From Caldibacillus thermoamylovorans (GTDB lineage: Bacteria; Bacillota; Bacilli; Bacillales; Caldibacillaceae): a stretch of DNA of 64,000 nucleotides. The translations under genes were made by a program, and so were the position numbers. The notes beneath the pieces were generated by a model that worked only from the letters and a program-made list of their open reading frames with translations, was not told where the DNA came from and made no database searches. Below, piece after piece: positions 20,113 to 30,027 of this stretch; position 1 is the stretch's first letter; each line of letters begins with the position of its first letter. Location: positions 19,365-83,364 of the forward strand of contig NZ_CCRF01000083.1 in assembly GCF_000751775.1 (NCBI RefSeq). Reading direction: 5' to 3'.

Positions 20113-21302
20113 GTATTGTCGAAAATATTAAAATTGCTTTCTCCTCCATCTTTGTTCATAAAATGCGTTCAATTTTAACAATGATTGGCATAATTATTGG
20201 TGTATCGAGCGTCATTTTCATTGTCGCACTTGGTCAAGGGGGAACGGAAAAGCTCAAATCACTAATTGTTGGTTCCGGAAATACGGTTTCTTTATCTTAC
20301 TCCCCCTCTGAAGAAGAAATGAAGGAAAATCCGGATGCTCTTTGGTCACCGTTTACGGAAGACGATATCCGTTCCATTGAAACAATCCCGGAAATTTCAA
20401 AAATTGTGACATCCAGTGATGAATTTGGCAATGTTCGCTACCGGGAAAATACAATTGAGTCATCTATTTCCGGTATTAACCAAACGTACATTGAAGTAAA
20501 CGAGTTAAACGTATCGAGCGGAAGAAATTTACTGCCATCAGATTTTTTAGGGGGCGGACGTGCGGCTGTAATCAGTTCAGGTCTTAGCAAGGAGTTATTT
20601 GAAAAAGAGGAGCCGTTAGGAAAAATTATTTATGTTCAATCACAGCCTTTTGAAGTTGTCGGTGTTTTAGAAAAACCAACCGGGCTGTTAGCATCGTTCA
20701 GTTCCAATGAGGTATATGTTCCTTGGAAAACTTGGCGAACGATAACCGGTAACAACAAAATCAGTTCTATCACAATTCAAGCTGAAAATACTGAGAAATT
20801 GCAAGAAGCAGGAAAGAAAGCAGCACAATTATTAAATCAAATTCATGGAACAGAGGAAGCCTACCAAGTGACAAACATGGAAGAAATTGCTGAAGGGATT
20901 GGCCAAATTACATCCATTATGACCCTGATTATTGGATGTATTGCGGGAGTTTCTTTATTAGTCGGTGGAATTGGCGTTATGAATATTATGCTTGTTTCCA
21001 TTACCGAACGTACCCGTGAAATAGGTACCCGGATGGCTTTGGGTGCGACAAGAGGTCAAATTTTATTTCAGTTTTTAGTCGAAGCAATGACATTAACGTT
21101 AATCGGCGGGACGATTGGGATTTTATTTGGTGCTGGTGTTGCCTATTTGGTTTCGTCGATAATCGGTTTTCCGATAATTGTCTCATTGCCGATCGTTTTA
21201 ATCGGATTATTGTTCTCGATGTTTATCGGTATCATATTCGGCATCTTACCTGCTAATAAAGCATCGAATTTAGACCCAATCGAAGCTTTACGATATGAAT
21301 AA
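20109..21302 (+). CDS. yknZ: MacB-type ABC permease YknZ
   Basis: 397-aa permease with an N-terminal span (SILTMIGIIIGVSSVIFIVAL), a large extracytoplasmic domain (about residues 45-275) and three C-terminal spans (FtsX domain; GGIGVMNIMLVSITERTREIG is the typical motif). 397 aa is the B. subtilis length. Last gene of yknWXYZ, followed by a terminator. Confidence 0.94.
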   Translation: MSIVENIKIAFSSIFVHKMRSILTMIGIIIGVSSVIFIVALGQGGTEKLKSLIVGSGNTVSLSYSPSEEEMKENPDALWSPFTEDDIRSIETIPEISKIVTSSDEFGNVRYRENTIESSISGINQTYIEVNELNVSSGRNLLPSDFLGGGRAAVISSGLSKELFEKEEPLGKIIYVQSQPFEVVGVLEKPTGLLASFSSNEVYVPWKTWRTITGNNKISSITIQAENTEKLQEAGKKAAQLLNQIHGTEEAYQVTNMEEIAEGIGQITSIMTLIIGCIAGVSLLVGGIGVMNIMLVSITERTREIGTRMALGATRGQILFQFLVEAMTLTLIGGTIGILFGAGVAYLVSSIIGFPIIVSLPIVLIGLLFSMFIGIIFGILPANKASNLDPIEALRYE

Positions 21303-21370
21303 ACTTTTAGTATCGCACATTATGGCAAGTCAAGGTAGTCAGTATAAATTTTATTTAAAAAGCTCTCTTA

Positions 21371-21439
21371 TATAAAACTATTTGAACAAATCAATTCTGT
21401 AAAAGCAACATATACATTTTCAATATAAAACTATTTGAA
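21371..21439. repeat. 16-bp direct repeats
   Basis: TATAAAACTATTTGAA occurs at 21371-21386 and again at 21424-21439, 53 bp apart, in the gap between yknZ and uvrA. Confidence 0.6.
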
Positions 21440-21455
21440 ATTAATTCCTTTACAC

Positions 21456-21497
21456 AAAAAGGCATGGTTATCAAAACTTGAGTTACCATGCCTTTTC
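21456..21497. terminator. Bidirectional terminator between yknZ and uvrA
   Basis: AAAAAGGCATGGT (21456-21468) pairs with ACCATGCCTTTT (21485-21496), with A and T runs on either side. It suits both converging genes. Confidence 0.88.
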
Positions 21498-21568
21498 ATC
21501 TATTAGTGAAACAGTTTTTTCTGGTTAATACATATTTTATACATGAATGTTTAGCTTTAATTCGGAAA

Positions 21569-24445
21569 TTATGATTGTATTGGTAGTTCTTCTTTTTCCC
21601 GAATCATGTTTTTCATCCGTTCTCGGTCCCTCTCGATAACACGTTTCAAATAATAACCGGTGTAAGACACATCTGTTTTGGCCACTTGTTCAGGCGTTCC
21701 TTTCGCAATAACCGTACCGCCGCGATCCCCGCCTTCCGGACCCAGATCAATAATATAGTCCGCTGTTTTTATCACATCGAGATTATGTTCAATAACGACC
21801 ACCGTATCGCCGTTTTCAACAAGACGTTGTAAAACATCGAGGAGACGGGCAATATCATCAGCATGAAGACCGGTTGTCGGTTCGTCCAAAATATACAAAG
21901 TGCGGCCATTGGAACGCCGATGCAATTCGGAGGCAAGCTTAACCCGTTGTGCTTCCCCACCGGATAATGTCGTTGCCGGTTGACCAAGTTTCATATACCC
22001 GAGACCAACATCATAAATCGTTTGGATTTTCCGTTTAATTTTTGGGATATTGGCAAAAAACTCCAATGCATCTTCTACGGTCATATCAAGCACGTCCGCA
22101 ATATTTTTCCCTTTATATTTCACTTCCAATGTTTCACGATTGTACCGTTTTCCATGACAAACCTCGCATGGTACATAAACATCCGGAAGAAAGTGCATTT
22201 CAATTTTAATGATGCCGTCCCCTTTACATGCCTCACAGCGACCGCCTTTAACATTAAAACTAAAGCGTCCTTTTTTATAGCCGCGAATTTTGGCCTCGTT
22301 CGTCGCTGCAAATACATCACGGATATCATCGAAAACACCTGTATAAGTAGCCGGATTGGAACGTGGAGTACGTCCGATCGGTGACTGGTCAATATCGATA
22401 ACTTTTTCCAGATTTTCTATTCCTTTGATTTCTTTATGTTGCCCCGGTTTCACTTTGGCACGATTTAATTTTTGTGATAGGCTTTTATATAAAATTTCAT
22501 TAACTAATGTACTTTTACCTGATCCGGAAACACCGGTGACCGCAATAAATGTACCGAGAGGAAATTTAACACGGATATTTTTTAAATTGTTTTCTTTACC
22601 GCCAACAACTTCCAAATATTGTCCATTTCCTTTTCGCCGTTCTTGTGGCAACGGAATAAATTTTTTGCCGGCTAAATATTGACCTGTTAATGAATGCGGA
22701 TCACCCTTCACTTGTTCCGGTGTTCCGGCTGAAACAACCGTGCCTCCATGAACACCCGCTCCCGGTCCAACGTCGACAAGATAATCAGCCGCCAACATCG
22801 TATCTTCATCATGTTCAACAACGATTAACGTATTTCCAAGATCACGCATTCGTTTCATCGTTTCAATTAATTTATCATTATCGCGTTGATGCAAACCAAT
22901 TGATGGCTCATCCAAAATATACAGGACACCCGTTAATTGGGAACCGATCTGAGTTGCCAGACGAATCCGTTGTGCTTCTCCACCGGATAATGTACCGGCC
23001 GCCCTGCTCAAGGTTAAATAATCCAAACCGACATTAACAAGAAAACCGAGCCGTTCCTTAATTTCCCGCAAAATTAAGCGAGCAATGTTTTGTTCTTTTT
23101 CACTTAATTCCAATGTATCGAAAAAATGGAGAGCTTCTTGAATGGAAAAGTCGGTTACTTCCGCAATATGAAGTCCATTAATTTTCACTGCCAATGTTTC
23201 TTTTTTCAAGCGATATCCTTTACAAGTCGGACAAGGGTTTTGCGCCATATACTTTTCCATTTGTTCTCTTGTATAATCAGAAGTGGATTCCCGAAAACGG
23301 CGCTCAATATTGCGAAGAACGCCTTCAAATTCGATATCCGTATCCCGAATCACGCCAAAATCATTTTCATAATGGAAGTGAATTAATTCCCCATCTGAAC
23401 CGTATAAAATTTTATCCATTAAATGTTGCGGAATATCTTTCACCGGTACATCCATATCAATCCCGTAATGATTACAAACCGCTTCTAATAATTGCGGATA
23501 ATACTGGGAACTGACCGGTTCCCAAGGTGCAATCGCCCCTTGTCGTAATGTTAAGTTTTTATCAGGAATAACAAGGTCGAGATCCACTTCCAATTTCGAA
23601 CCAATCCCGTCACAATCCGGGCAAGCCCCAAACGGACTGTTAAACGAAAACATCCTTGGTTCCAATTCCCCGATGGAAAAACCACAATACGGACAAGCAT
23701 GTAACTCACTGAAAAGTAATTCTTCTTGACCAATGACATCGATTATGACGCGTCCTTGTCCTAGTTTCAATGCTGTTTCCAATGAGTCGGTCAGCCGCGC
23801 TGTGACTCCTTCTTTTATAATAATCCGGTCAATGACAACATCGATGGAATGCTTTTTATTTTTTTCCAGCTCAATATCATCGTTCAATTCAAGCATTTCT
23901 CCGTCAATACGGACGCGGACAAACCCTTCTTTCTTTATGTCTTCAAGAACTTTGGCGTGCGTCCCCTTTCTGCCGGAGACAACCGGAGCTAAGATTTGAA
24001 TCCGGGTCCGCTCCGGATATTCCAATATACGATCGACCATCTGTTCAACGGTTTGTGAGGTGATTTCAATGCCATGGTTCGGACAAATCGGGTGACCAAT
24101 ACGAGCATACAGTAATCGCAAATAATCATATATTTCCGTAACTGTTCCAACTGTTGAACGGGGATTCCGACTGGTCGTTTTTTGGTCAATAGAAATAGCC
24201 GGAGATAATCCTTCAATGGAATCAACATCCGGCTTGTCCATTTGTCCTAAAAACTGCCTGGCATAAGCAGAAAGCGACTCGACATACCGACGTTGACCTT
24301 CAGCATAAATGGTATCAAAAGCCAGCGAAGATTTTCCTGAACCGGATAACCCCGTAAAGACTACAAGTTGATTACGGGGAATATCGACATCAATATTTTT
24401 TAAATTATTTGTCCGTGCACCTCTTACTTTAATTTGATCCTTCAT
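21569..24445 (-). CDS. uvrA: Excinuclease ABC subunit A
   Basis: Damage-recognition ATPase of nucleotide excision repair. 958 aa with two ABC-type ATPase modules: Walker [10 protein letters not shown] near residue 31 and GVSGSGKST near 640; signatures LSGGEAQR occur twice. Zinc-binding cysteines are seen in [10 protein letters not shown]...CPDC and CEACKGDG...[13 protein letters not shown] 24445 lies 6 bp after uvrB, one operon. Confidence 0.98.
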   Translation of the reverse strand: MKDQIKVRGARTNNLKNIDVDIPRNQLVVFTGLSGSGKSSLAFDTIYAEGQRRYVESLSAYARQFLGQMDKPDVDSIEGLSPAISIDQKTTSRNPRSTVGTVTEIYDYLRLLYARIGHPICPNHGIEITSQTVEQMVDRILEYPERTRIQILAPVVSGRKGTHAKVLEDIKKEGFVRVRIDGEMLELNDDIELEKNKKHSIDVVIDRIIIKEGVTARLTDSLETALKLGQGRVIIDVIGQEELLFSELHACPYCGFSIGELEPRMFSFNSPFGACPDCDGIGSKLEVDLDLVIPDKNLTLRQGAIAPWEPVSSQYYPQLLEAVCNHYGIDMDVPVKDIPQHLMDKILYGSDGELIHFHYENDFGVIRDTDIEFEGVLRNIERRFRESTSDYTREQMEKYMAQNPCPTCKGYRLKKETLAVKINGLHIAEVTDFSIQEALHFFDTLELSEKEQNIARLILREIKERLGFLVNVGLDYLTLSRAAGTLSGGEAQRIRLATQIGSQLTGVLYILDEPSIGLHQRDNDKLIETMKRMRDLGNTLIVVEHDEDTMLAADYLVDVGPGAGVHGGTVVSAGTPEQVKGDPHSLTGQYLAGKKFIPLPQERRKGNGQYLEVVGGKENNLKNIRVKFPLGTFIAVTGVSGSGKSTLVNEILYKSLSQKLNRAKVKPGQHKEIKGIENLEKVIDIDQSPIGRTPRSNPATYTGVFDDIRDVFAATNEAKIRGYKKGRFSFNVKGGRCEACKGDGIIKIEMHFLPDVYVPCEVCHGKRYNRETLEVKYKGKNIADVLDMTVEDALEFFANIPKIKRKIQTIYDVGLGYMKLGQPATTLSGGEAQRVKLASELHRRSNGRTLYILDEPTTGLHADDIARLLDVLQRLVENGDTVVVIEHNLDVIKTADYIIDLGPEGGDRGGTVIAKGTPEQVAKTDVSYTGYYLKRVIERDRERMKNMIREKEELPIQS

Positions 24446-24451
24446 TTATCG

Positions 24452-26440
24452 TCACCTTTCTGCTTTCAACTCTAATACCAAGTCTCTCAATTCAGCAGCG
24501 CGTTCAAAGTCAAGTGCTTTGGCTGCTTCTTTCATTTCCGCTTCTAATTTTTGAATTAATTTTTCCCGTTCTTTCTTAGATAACTTTCCATATTTATCAG
24601 TCGGACTGTATTCTTCCTGTTCTTCAGCGGCAATGGTTGCACGAATAACATCATGAATTTCTTTTTGAATCGTTTTCGGGGTAATGCCATGTTTCCGATT
24701 ATATTCTTCTTGGATTTGGCGCCGCCGTTTTGTTTCATTGATTGCGAAATCCATTGAACGAGTAATTTGGTCCGCATACATAATGACTTTTCCGTTTGCA
24801 TTTCTTGCTGCCCGGCCAATCGTTTGGATTAATGAACGTTCTGACCGTAAAAATCCTTCTTTATCTGCATCTAAAATGGCAACAAGGGACACTTCCGGAA
24901 TATCAAGTCCTTCCCGTAACAAGTTAATCCCGACAATGACATCATATTTGCCCAGTCGCAAATCACGAATAATCTCAATCCGCTCCAATGTTTTTACTTC
25001 AGAATGTAAATACTGAACTTTAATCCCGATTTCTTTCAAATAATCGGTTAAATCCTCGGACATTTTTTTCGTTAATGTCGTTACAAGAACCCGCTCATTT
25101 TTCCGAATTCGTTCTTGAATTTCTCCGATAAGGTCATCAATTTGTCCTTTGATCGGACGGACCTCTATAATCGGATCCAGTAAGCCGGTCGGACGAATAA
25201 TTTGTTCAACCACCGTCGGACAATGTTCCAATTCATATGGTCCCGGAGTTGCTGAAACGTAAATAATTTGGTTGATATGTTTTTCAAATTCTTCAAACAT
25301 AAGCGGTCGGTTATCCAGGGCAGATGGTAAGCGGAAGCCATGTTCAACAAGTACATTTTTTCTTGCTTGGTCTCCGTTATACATACCCCGGATTTGCGGA
25401 ATCGTTACATGGGATTCATCAACAACGATTAAAAAATCCTCTGGAAAATAATCGAGCAACGTATATGGGGTAGCGCCCGCTTCCCTTAAGGTTAAATGAC
25501 GGGAATAGTTTTCAATTCCTGAACAAAAACCCATTTCCCGCATCATTTCCAAATCATAATTTGTCCGCTGTTCCAATCTTTGTGCTTCTAAAAGCTTCCC
25601 TTGAGCCCGGAGTTCCTTTAACCGTTCTTGTAATTCTTGTTCAATATTTTTAATGGCGACTTGCATTTTTTCTTCCCGTGTAACATAGTGGGAAGCCGGA
25701 TAAATCGCCACATGTTCCCGTTCTCCGATAATCTCGCCCGTCAACGCATCGACTTCCCGAATTCGATCAATTTCATCACCAAAAAATTCAACACGGATAC
25801 AATGCTCATCTCGTGAAGATGGAAAAATTTCCACAACATCACCGCGAACCCGGAAGGTACCCCGATGGAAGTCAATATCATTTCGGGTATACTGGATATC
25901 AACCAATTTCCGAAGCAGTTCATTCCGCTCGATTTCCGTGCCGACCCTTAGTGATAATACAAGTTCTTTATATTCTTCCGGTGAACCTAACCCATAAATG
26001 CAGGATACACTGGCTATGATAATGACATCGCGACGTTCAAATAATGCCGATGTCGCTGAGTGTCGCAGCTTATCAATTTCATCATTAATACTTGCATCCT
26101 TCTCGATATACGTATCGGTCTGTGGTACATAGGCTTCGGGTTGGTAATAATCATAGTAACTGACAAAATATTCAACGGCATTGTTTGGGAAAAACTCTTT
26201 GAATTCGCTGTATAATTGCCCTGCCAATGTCTTGTTATGAGCAATAATTAACGTTGGTTTATTCACTTCTTTTATCACATTAGAAATGGTAAAAGTTTTC
26301 CCTGTACCGGTTGCCCCCAGCAATGTTTGATGTTTCTTGCCGTTTTTTAAGCCCGCAACCAGCTCTTTTATCGCTTGCGGTTGATCCCCTTGAGGTTGAT
26401 ATTTTGACACTAACTGAAATTGATCCTTTGTTTTTTCCAT
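24452..26440 (-). CDS. uvrB: Excinuclease ABC subunit B
   Basis: Helicase-like subunit that verifies damage and recruits UvrC. 662 aa. Walker A GATGTGKT near residue 45, the strand-separating beta-hairpin [12 protein letters not shown], helicase motif VDESHVT and C-terminal UVR motif ([24 protein letters not shown]). Forms uvrBA; a LexA-like box is about 90 bp upstream, fitting SOS control. Confidence 0.98.
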   Translation of the reverse strand: MEKTKDQFQLVSKYQPQGDQPQAIKELVAGLKNGKKHQTLLGATGTGKTFTISNVIKEVNKPTLIIAHNKTLAGQLYSEFKEFFPNNAVEYFVSYYDYYQPEAYVPQTDTYIEKDASINDEIDKLRHSATSALFERRDVIIIASVSCIYGLGSPEEYKELVLSLRVGTEIERNELLRKLVDIQYTRNDIDFHRGTFRVRGDVVEIFPSSRDEHCIRVEFFGDEIDRIREVDALTGEIIGEREHVAIYPASHYVTREEKMQVAIKNIEQELQERLKELRAQGKLLEAQRLEQRTNYDLEMMREMGFCSGIENYSRHLTLREAGATPYTLLDYFPEDFLIVVDESHVTIPQIRGMYNGDQARKNVLVEHGFRLPSALDNRPLMFEEFEKHINQIIYVSATPGPYELEHCPTVVEQIIRPTGLLDPIIEVRPIKGQIDDLIGEIQERIRKNERVLVTTLTKKMSEDLTDYLKEIGIKVQYLHSEVKTLERIEIIRDLRLGKYDVIVGINLLREGLDIPEVSLVAILDADKEGFLRSERSLIQTIGRAARNANGKVIMYADQITRSMDFAINETKRRRQIQEEYNRKHGITPKTIQKEIHDVIRATIAAEEQEEYSPTDKYGKLSKKEREKLIQKLEAEMKEAAKALDFERAAELRDLVLELKAER

Positions 26441-26529
26441 CTAAATCACCCCATTATTTTTTGGGTCCGTACATTCATCATTCACAGAATCTATTTTACC
26501 AAAAGCATAACAGAAAAGCCACTATTTTG

Positions 26530-26543
26530 CGAACGAATATTCG
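26530..26543 (-). promoter_or_regulatory. LexA/DinR-like SOS box upstream of uvrB
   Basis: CGAACGAATATTCG differs by one half-site base from the Bacillus box CGAAC-N4-GTTCG, and is embedded in the perfect palindrome AACGAATATTCGTT. A TAAAAT -10 candidate lies about 40 bp closer to uvrB. The rest of 26580-26783 shows two DnaA-like boxes and nothing else. Confidence 0.7.
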
Positions 26544-26676
26544 TTTAATTTTTATAGGTTAGGCGAATGTATAAATTTCCAACGAGGATGCCCATTCCGC
26601 GGATTTAAGGACGCCTCAAGAAAAACTTCAAATGATACAGTCCCAGCTGTAAATTTAATTAACCACAATATTAACG

Positions 26677-26707
26677 TTATACACAATTTTTACACTGTTT
26701 ATCCACA
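26677..26707 (+). promoter_or_regulatory. Two DnaA boxes
   Basis: TTATACACA (26677-26685) and TTATCCACA (26699-26707), both matching TTATNCACA, between uvrB and the csbA 3' end. They form the left outliers of the larger cluster at 27237-27426. Confidence 0.65.
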
Positions 26708-26783
26708 GGGTATGAAGAACTTATCCTCATTCCCCGATGAAAAGAAAAACCGCCTAACAAATTGTGATAAGCGATTTTATACC

Positions 26784-27023
26784 TCATTCATCCTTTTTTC
26801 TTTTAAAATTTTTTACCATGCGTTTTGAATACCAAAATCCTATCGTCAACGAAATACCGTCAATAATAATCAACGGCCATGAATGGGTATAACCTTTATA
26901 TGCGGACACAGAAATCAGAGCCAATGTTAACAGCAATCCGACGATATGATTATAAGTTACACGTGAAAATAAGATGACCAACAAACACGGAAAGATTAAT
27001 CCGGCAATTAATTTTCCAAGCAT
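26784..27023 (-). CDS. csbA: CsbA-like small membrane protein
   Basis: 79-aa protein with three hydrophobic segments and a basic tail (RMVKNFKRKKDE). The stretch VTYNHIVGLLLTLALISVSA and KGYTHSWPLIIIDGISL match the B. subtilis general-stress membrane protein CsbA. In B. subtilis csbA lies directly upstream of uvrBA on the same strand, as here. No clear sigma-B promoter was found before it. Function unknown. Confidence 0.88.
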   Translation of the reverse strand: MLGKLIAGLIFPCLLVILFSRVTYNHIVGLLLTLALISVSAYKGYTHSWPLIIIDGISLTIGFWYSKRMVKNFKRKKDE

Positions 27024-27236
27024 ACCCTCACTCCAAAATATATAATCGGTTTAGGAGTCAGTCCGACGAAGTTCATTCCACGTATCTTTATTCCAATTTT
27101 TCCAATCTTATGAGTACCAACTGCATAATGATCGGCTTTTATATTTTCGTCGGAACCACTCCCAGTCCCTGCTTTTGCTTTATAAAATACAATTTATATT
27201 TTATCATATTTTGCCGGATTCGTATGTTTAAACGCT
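27024..27236. other. Intergenic DNA upstream of csbA
   Basis: No gene seen. It holds a 9-bp inverted repeat, TCCGACGAA (27062-27070) and TTCGTCGGA (27146-27154), too far apart for a simple hairpin. Confidence 0.5.
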
Positions 27237-27426
27237 TGTGGATAACTTTTCCACATCTTCCGAGTAGTTTTTCTAAAGTTAACTTCTGACTTGTGTACAT
27301 TTTCCAACTACCGTGAACAATTTTGTTAGTTATGTGGATAAGTTGTGATTTTTCTGTGCTTAACTGCAGTTATTATGTGGATAATTTTTGATTAGTTGTG
27401 GATATAAAGGGTTCCTCTGTGGATAA
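27237..27426 (-). promoter_or_regulatory. Cluster of DnaA boxes
   Basis: Four perfect TGTGGATAA boxes (complement TTATCCACA) at 27237-27245, 27333-27341, 27376-27384 and 27418-27426, plus a one-mismatch copy at 27397-27405, all in one orientation within 190 bp. No dnaA, dnaN or AT-rich unwinding module accompanies them, so this looks like an origin-distal DnaA-binding cluster rather than oriC. It precedes a ywcJ-like gene. Confidence 0.8.
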
Positions 27427-27592
27427 CTTCCCGTTCTTGTTACTTGCATAAAATGGACATGATAATCTTTTTCCTTATTCTCCTGGAAAGAAGGTTTAAT
27501 TATTTACGATTAACAACAAAATTATGACCAATCTTAGAAACTTTTTATAAAAGGATTGTTTGACTATAGAAAAATCGGTATATTAATGTTGC

Positions 27593-27610
27593 TTGTGATT
27601 TTGATCACAA
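27593..27610 (+). promoter_or_regulatory. Rex/Fnr-type palindrome before nirC-like gene
   Basis: TTGTGATTTTGATCACAA is an 18-bp interrupted palindrome. It fits the Fnr core TGTGA-N6-TCACA exactly and the Rex pattern TTGTGAA-N4-TTCACAA with two changes. It ends only 27 bp before the ATG, downstream of the TTGACT at about 27560, so repression (Rex) fits better than activation at -41.5 (Fnr). B. subtilis ywcJ, of the same family, is Rex-controlled. Confidence 0.7.
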
Positions 27611-27637
27611 TACATTAAAAAAGTTAGGAGTTTTTCT

Positions 27638-28465
27638 ATGTCTACAAGTGCATTAAGTACAGCCATTGATACATCTGTAAAAAAAGCCGATATGCTGAAA
27701 AATGACCCAAAGAAATTTTGGACAAAGGCGATGCTTGCAGGAGTTTATATTTCGTTTGCGGTTGTTTTTGCCTTTCGAATTGGAGACGCATTCAGGGCAA
27801 CCGGATCACCGGCCACATCCTTAATCGGCGGGATGACCTTCTCACTAGCGTTAGTTTTAATTGTGATTGGTGGCGGTGAGCTGTTTACCGGGAATACGAT
27901 GTACATGACAATGGGCAGTCTGGATCAAAAGACTTCCTTGAAAGAAACCCTGTATGTTTGGGGTGTTACCTATCTTGGAAATTTAATCGGCGTCTTGTTT
28001 TTTACTTTTTTATTTGTTCAGACGGGTTTATTTAAAGATATTCCAGCTGACCACTATTTATTTAGTGCGGTGACAGGCAAGATTGGATTAACGACAGGGG
28101 AAATGTTTTTTCGCGGTATTCTATGTAACTGGCTTGTTTGTCTGGCCATTTGGCTCCCGTTGCAAACCGACAATTTTGCAGCAAAGGTTATGTTGATCAT
28201 GATGACGGTCACTTCTTTCTTTGTTTCCGGTTATGAGCATAGTATTGCCAACATGGCGTTATTTTCTATTTCTTTATCAGTCCCTCACCCGGATACTATT
28301 ACCTTGACAGGAGCGGCTTTTAATTTGCTCATTGTTTCACTTGGAAACATTGTTGGTGGTGGGTTATTTGTTGGAGCAACAAATTGGTATGTAAATAGGC
28401 AAGGAATTAAAAAAGAAGTGCCAATATATGCAGGAGATGAAAAGCAGAAAATTATTGCTAAATAA
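27638..28465 (+). CDS. Formate/nitrite transporter family protein (YwcJ-like)
   Basis: 275-aa FNT-family channel for small monovalent anions such as formate or nitrite. Six hydrophobic segments are visible, with family motifs GGGELFTGNTMYM (central constriction), GILCNWLVCLAIW and SGYEHSIANM with the gating His. ATG 27638 follows TTAGGAG. It is monocistronic (terminator at 28507) and preceded by a redox-type operator, which fits a role under oxygen limitation. Confidence 0.92.
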   Translation: MSTSALSTAIDTSVKKADMLKNDPKKFWTKAMLAGVYISFAVVFAFRIGDAFRATGSPATSLIGGMTFSLALVLIVIGGGELFTGNTMYMTMGSLDQKTSLKETLYVWGVTYLGNLIGVLFFTFLFVQTGLFKDIPADHYLFSAVTGKIGLTTGEMFFRGILCNWLVCLAIWLPLQTDNFAAKVMLIMMTVTSFFVSGYEHSIANMALFSISLSVPHPDTITLTGAAFNLLIVSLGNIVGGGLFVGATNWYVNRQGIKKEVPIYAGDEKQKIIAK

Positions 28466-28506
28466 AGATTCGTTTGGTGATCATTTTCCTTTTATTTTTT
28501 CCCTTT

Positions 28507-28546
28507 AAAAACCACCCTATTGCTTTTGTTCATTTGGGTGGTTTTT
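28507..28546 (+). terminator. Terminator after FNT-family gene
   Basis: AAAAACCACCC pairs with GGGTGGTTTTT around an 18-nt loop, ending in a T run. Confidence 0.88.
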
Positions 28547-29035
28547 ATGGATATAAAATTATTTTACCTTTATCGCATTGCCAATATGATACCAATGTAT
28601 ACAGTCGACATTTTTTTACGGTATTTGAGTTGGTGTGGCGTAATTTTGGACGGCCGTGTTCATTTCTTAAATTTCAGCATAATTGCAAAGAGTGTCTATT
28701 TTTTTGACATTCATTCAATTATTAGACATTTGTTTAGATTATCAACCGAATAGCAAATATGTATGCTAATGCTGAAAAACAGTTATTTTTAAGTCGATTA
28801 GTTTTGCGAATAGATCTACCATTTTCAATTAGATGACAATCAGAATGTGGTAATTCATCGTTTGAGGCGACTCATAAATAAAGAGCTAACATTTTTTTAT
28901 TGGATGAGCGTCTAAGGAAGAAAAAAGACAAAAACACCTAATGCGAATCCAGATGGAAAAGTTAATTATACCTTTCAATGTTTCAGCACAAATTCCCGCA
29001 AACCATACTAGTTTATCAGAAGTTCCATTGCTTAA
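28547..29035. other. Non-coding or decayed DNA
   Basis: About 490 bp of AT-rich sequence without a supported gene. Short open frames here lack ribosome sites and recognisable composition. Near 28945-29010 a plus-strand frame reads NANPDGKVNYTFQCF, possibly a protein fragment that I cannot identify. Confidence 0.5.
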
Positions 29036-29134
29036 CTTTCAATCCACGCACCCATGAAGAGTGCGACTTGATTATTATGAGCTTAAAAGATTGTTAGCTT
29101 TGATTTCAATCCATGCACCCATGAAGAGTGCGAC
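29036..29134 (-). CRISPR. Detached two-repeat CRISPR fragment
   Basis: Two 32-bp copies of the array-1 repeat (29036-29067 and 29103-29134) enclose one 35-bp spacer. Each copy has one change (C for A at the first base; CCATGC for CCACGC). Orientation is that of the main array 2.5 kb to the right. It has no leader. It looks like the old, leader-distal end of array 1, separated by later insertion or rearrangement. Confidence 0.9.
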
Positions 29135-29152
29135 ACTAAACAAGCACGCTGA

Positions 29153-29617
29153 TTATTCAACGTACTTGAATAGAAATCCACCTTCTTCGAATTTTCGACC
29201 AGCAACAGTTTCTTTACCAGTTTTGAGTGAATGCTTCACCCAGCCAACGTTACAAATTTTGTTCTCTGTTGTCCATTTGAAAGTCTCTAGTAATCCATCG
29301 ATTGTATTTACTAGTTGGCCATCTTTATATACTTCAATAACTCTTCTACGTCCTCGACGTAGTTGAGCTCGAGGTTTAGTTCCTTCTTCTTGTTGTTGAG
29401 CTTATCTATCTTGCTCTTCAGCAATCGCCCTTCTTCTTCGACGTTCTGGCTTGTCAACAATAACACGAACTTTTTCTCCAGGGAGTACTTGCGGAATCGT
29501 TAGCCTTAACTTTTTCTGATTTCCGTGCTCATTCTAACGCCAAACACTAGTTCGTCCCGCGCCTTTATCGTCCAAACTTTTTATCTCAACAATCATTTCT
29601 TCATTCGTAACGGTCAT
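29153..29617 (-). pseudogene. Pseudogene with two in-frame stops (TRAM-like start)
   Basis: After GGAGAGG and ATG 29617, one frame of 155 codons is open except for TAG at codon 28 (29536-29534) and TAA at codon 72 (29404-29402). The start MTVTNEEMIVEIKSLDDKG, with LTIPQVLPGEKVRVIVDKPE after the first stop, resembles the TRAM domain of RNA uridine methyltransferases. The tail EVYKDGQLVNTIDGLLETFK to GGFLFKYVE recalls NUMOD1-type motifs. Both family guesses are weak. Continuous frame across both stops argues for a recently inactivated gene. Confidence 0.6.
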
Positions 29618-29969
29618 AATTAATTCCTCTCCATTAAATCTTTTACTCCAATTAGTATAAAGGACTAATGGACTTTTGGGAATGATACATCCTTAGTAGA
29701 TATTACAAGCCTTGACATAAAACACCTAATCTTTCGTTTCCGCTAAGAAAAATTGTTTAAAGTTCGTTTTTATCTCGGGATTCTTGCCTCAGTATCTGTA
29801 TCCTATATCTTAAACAAAAAATTAACTTTGTTATACCGATTTGTTGATAAAAAAGATTTTCGGCACATTTCGTGTAAAAGTTTGGTTTTGCACAAAATAA
29901 CTGATTACTTATGAACAGTTCATTTCTCAGACTCCCACTCATTTTATTGAGTATTTTGCGAACGCAAAA

Positions 29970-30013
29970 CTGCACCTCCAAATGTTGGTGCTCCCTAACA
30001 TTTAAAGGTGCAG
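29970..30013 (-). terminator. Terminator-like hairpin after protease pseudogene
   Basis: CTGCACCT (29970-29977) pairs with AGGTGCAG (30006-30013), with a second inner stem AAATGTT/AACATTT. T-rich sequence follows on the minus strand. Confidence 0.75.
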
Positions 30014-30027
30014 TATTTTATCCATTA

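Noticed and set aside
27237..27426. DnaA-box cluster as the replication origin
   Set aside because: No dnaA-dnaN pair, no clear AT-rich unwinding stretch with DnaA-trio pattern, and surrounding genes are not origin neighbours.
28474..28753. Two overlapping 77-codon frames after the FNT gene
   Set aside because: They start in the coding 3' end or terminator, lack a ribosome site and show no domain.
29757..29981. 74-codon minus-strand frame
   Set aside because: No ribosome site, Phe/Leu/Ile-rich composition of AT-rich non-coding DNA, overlaps the region beyond a terminator.
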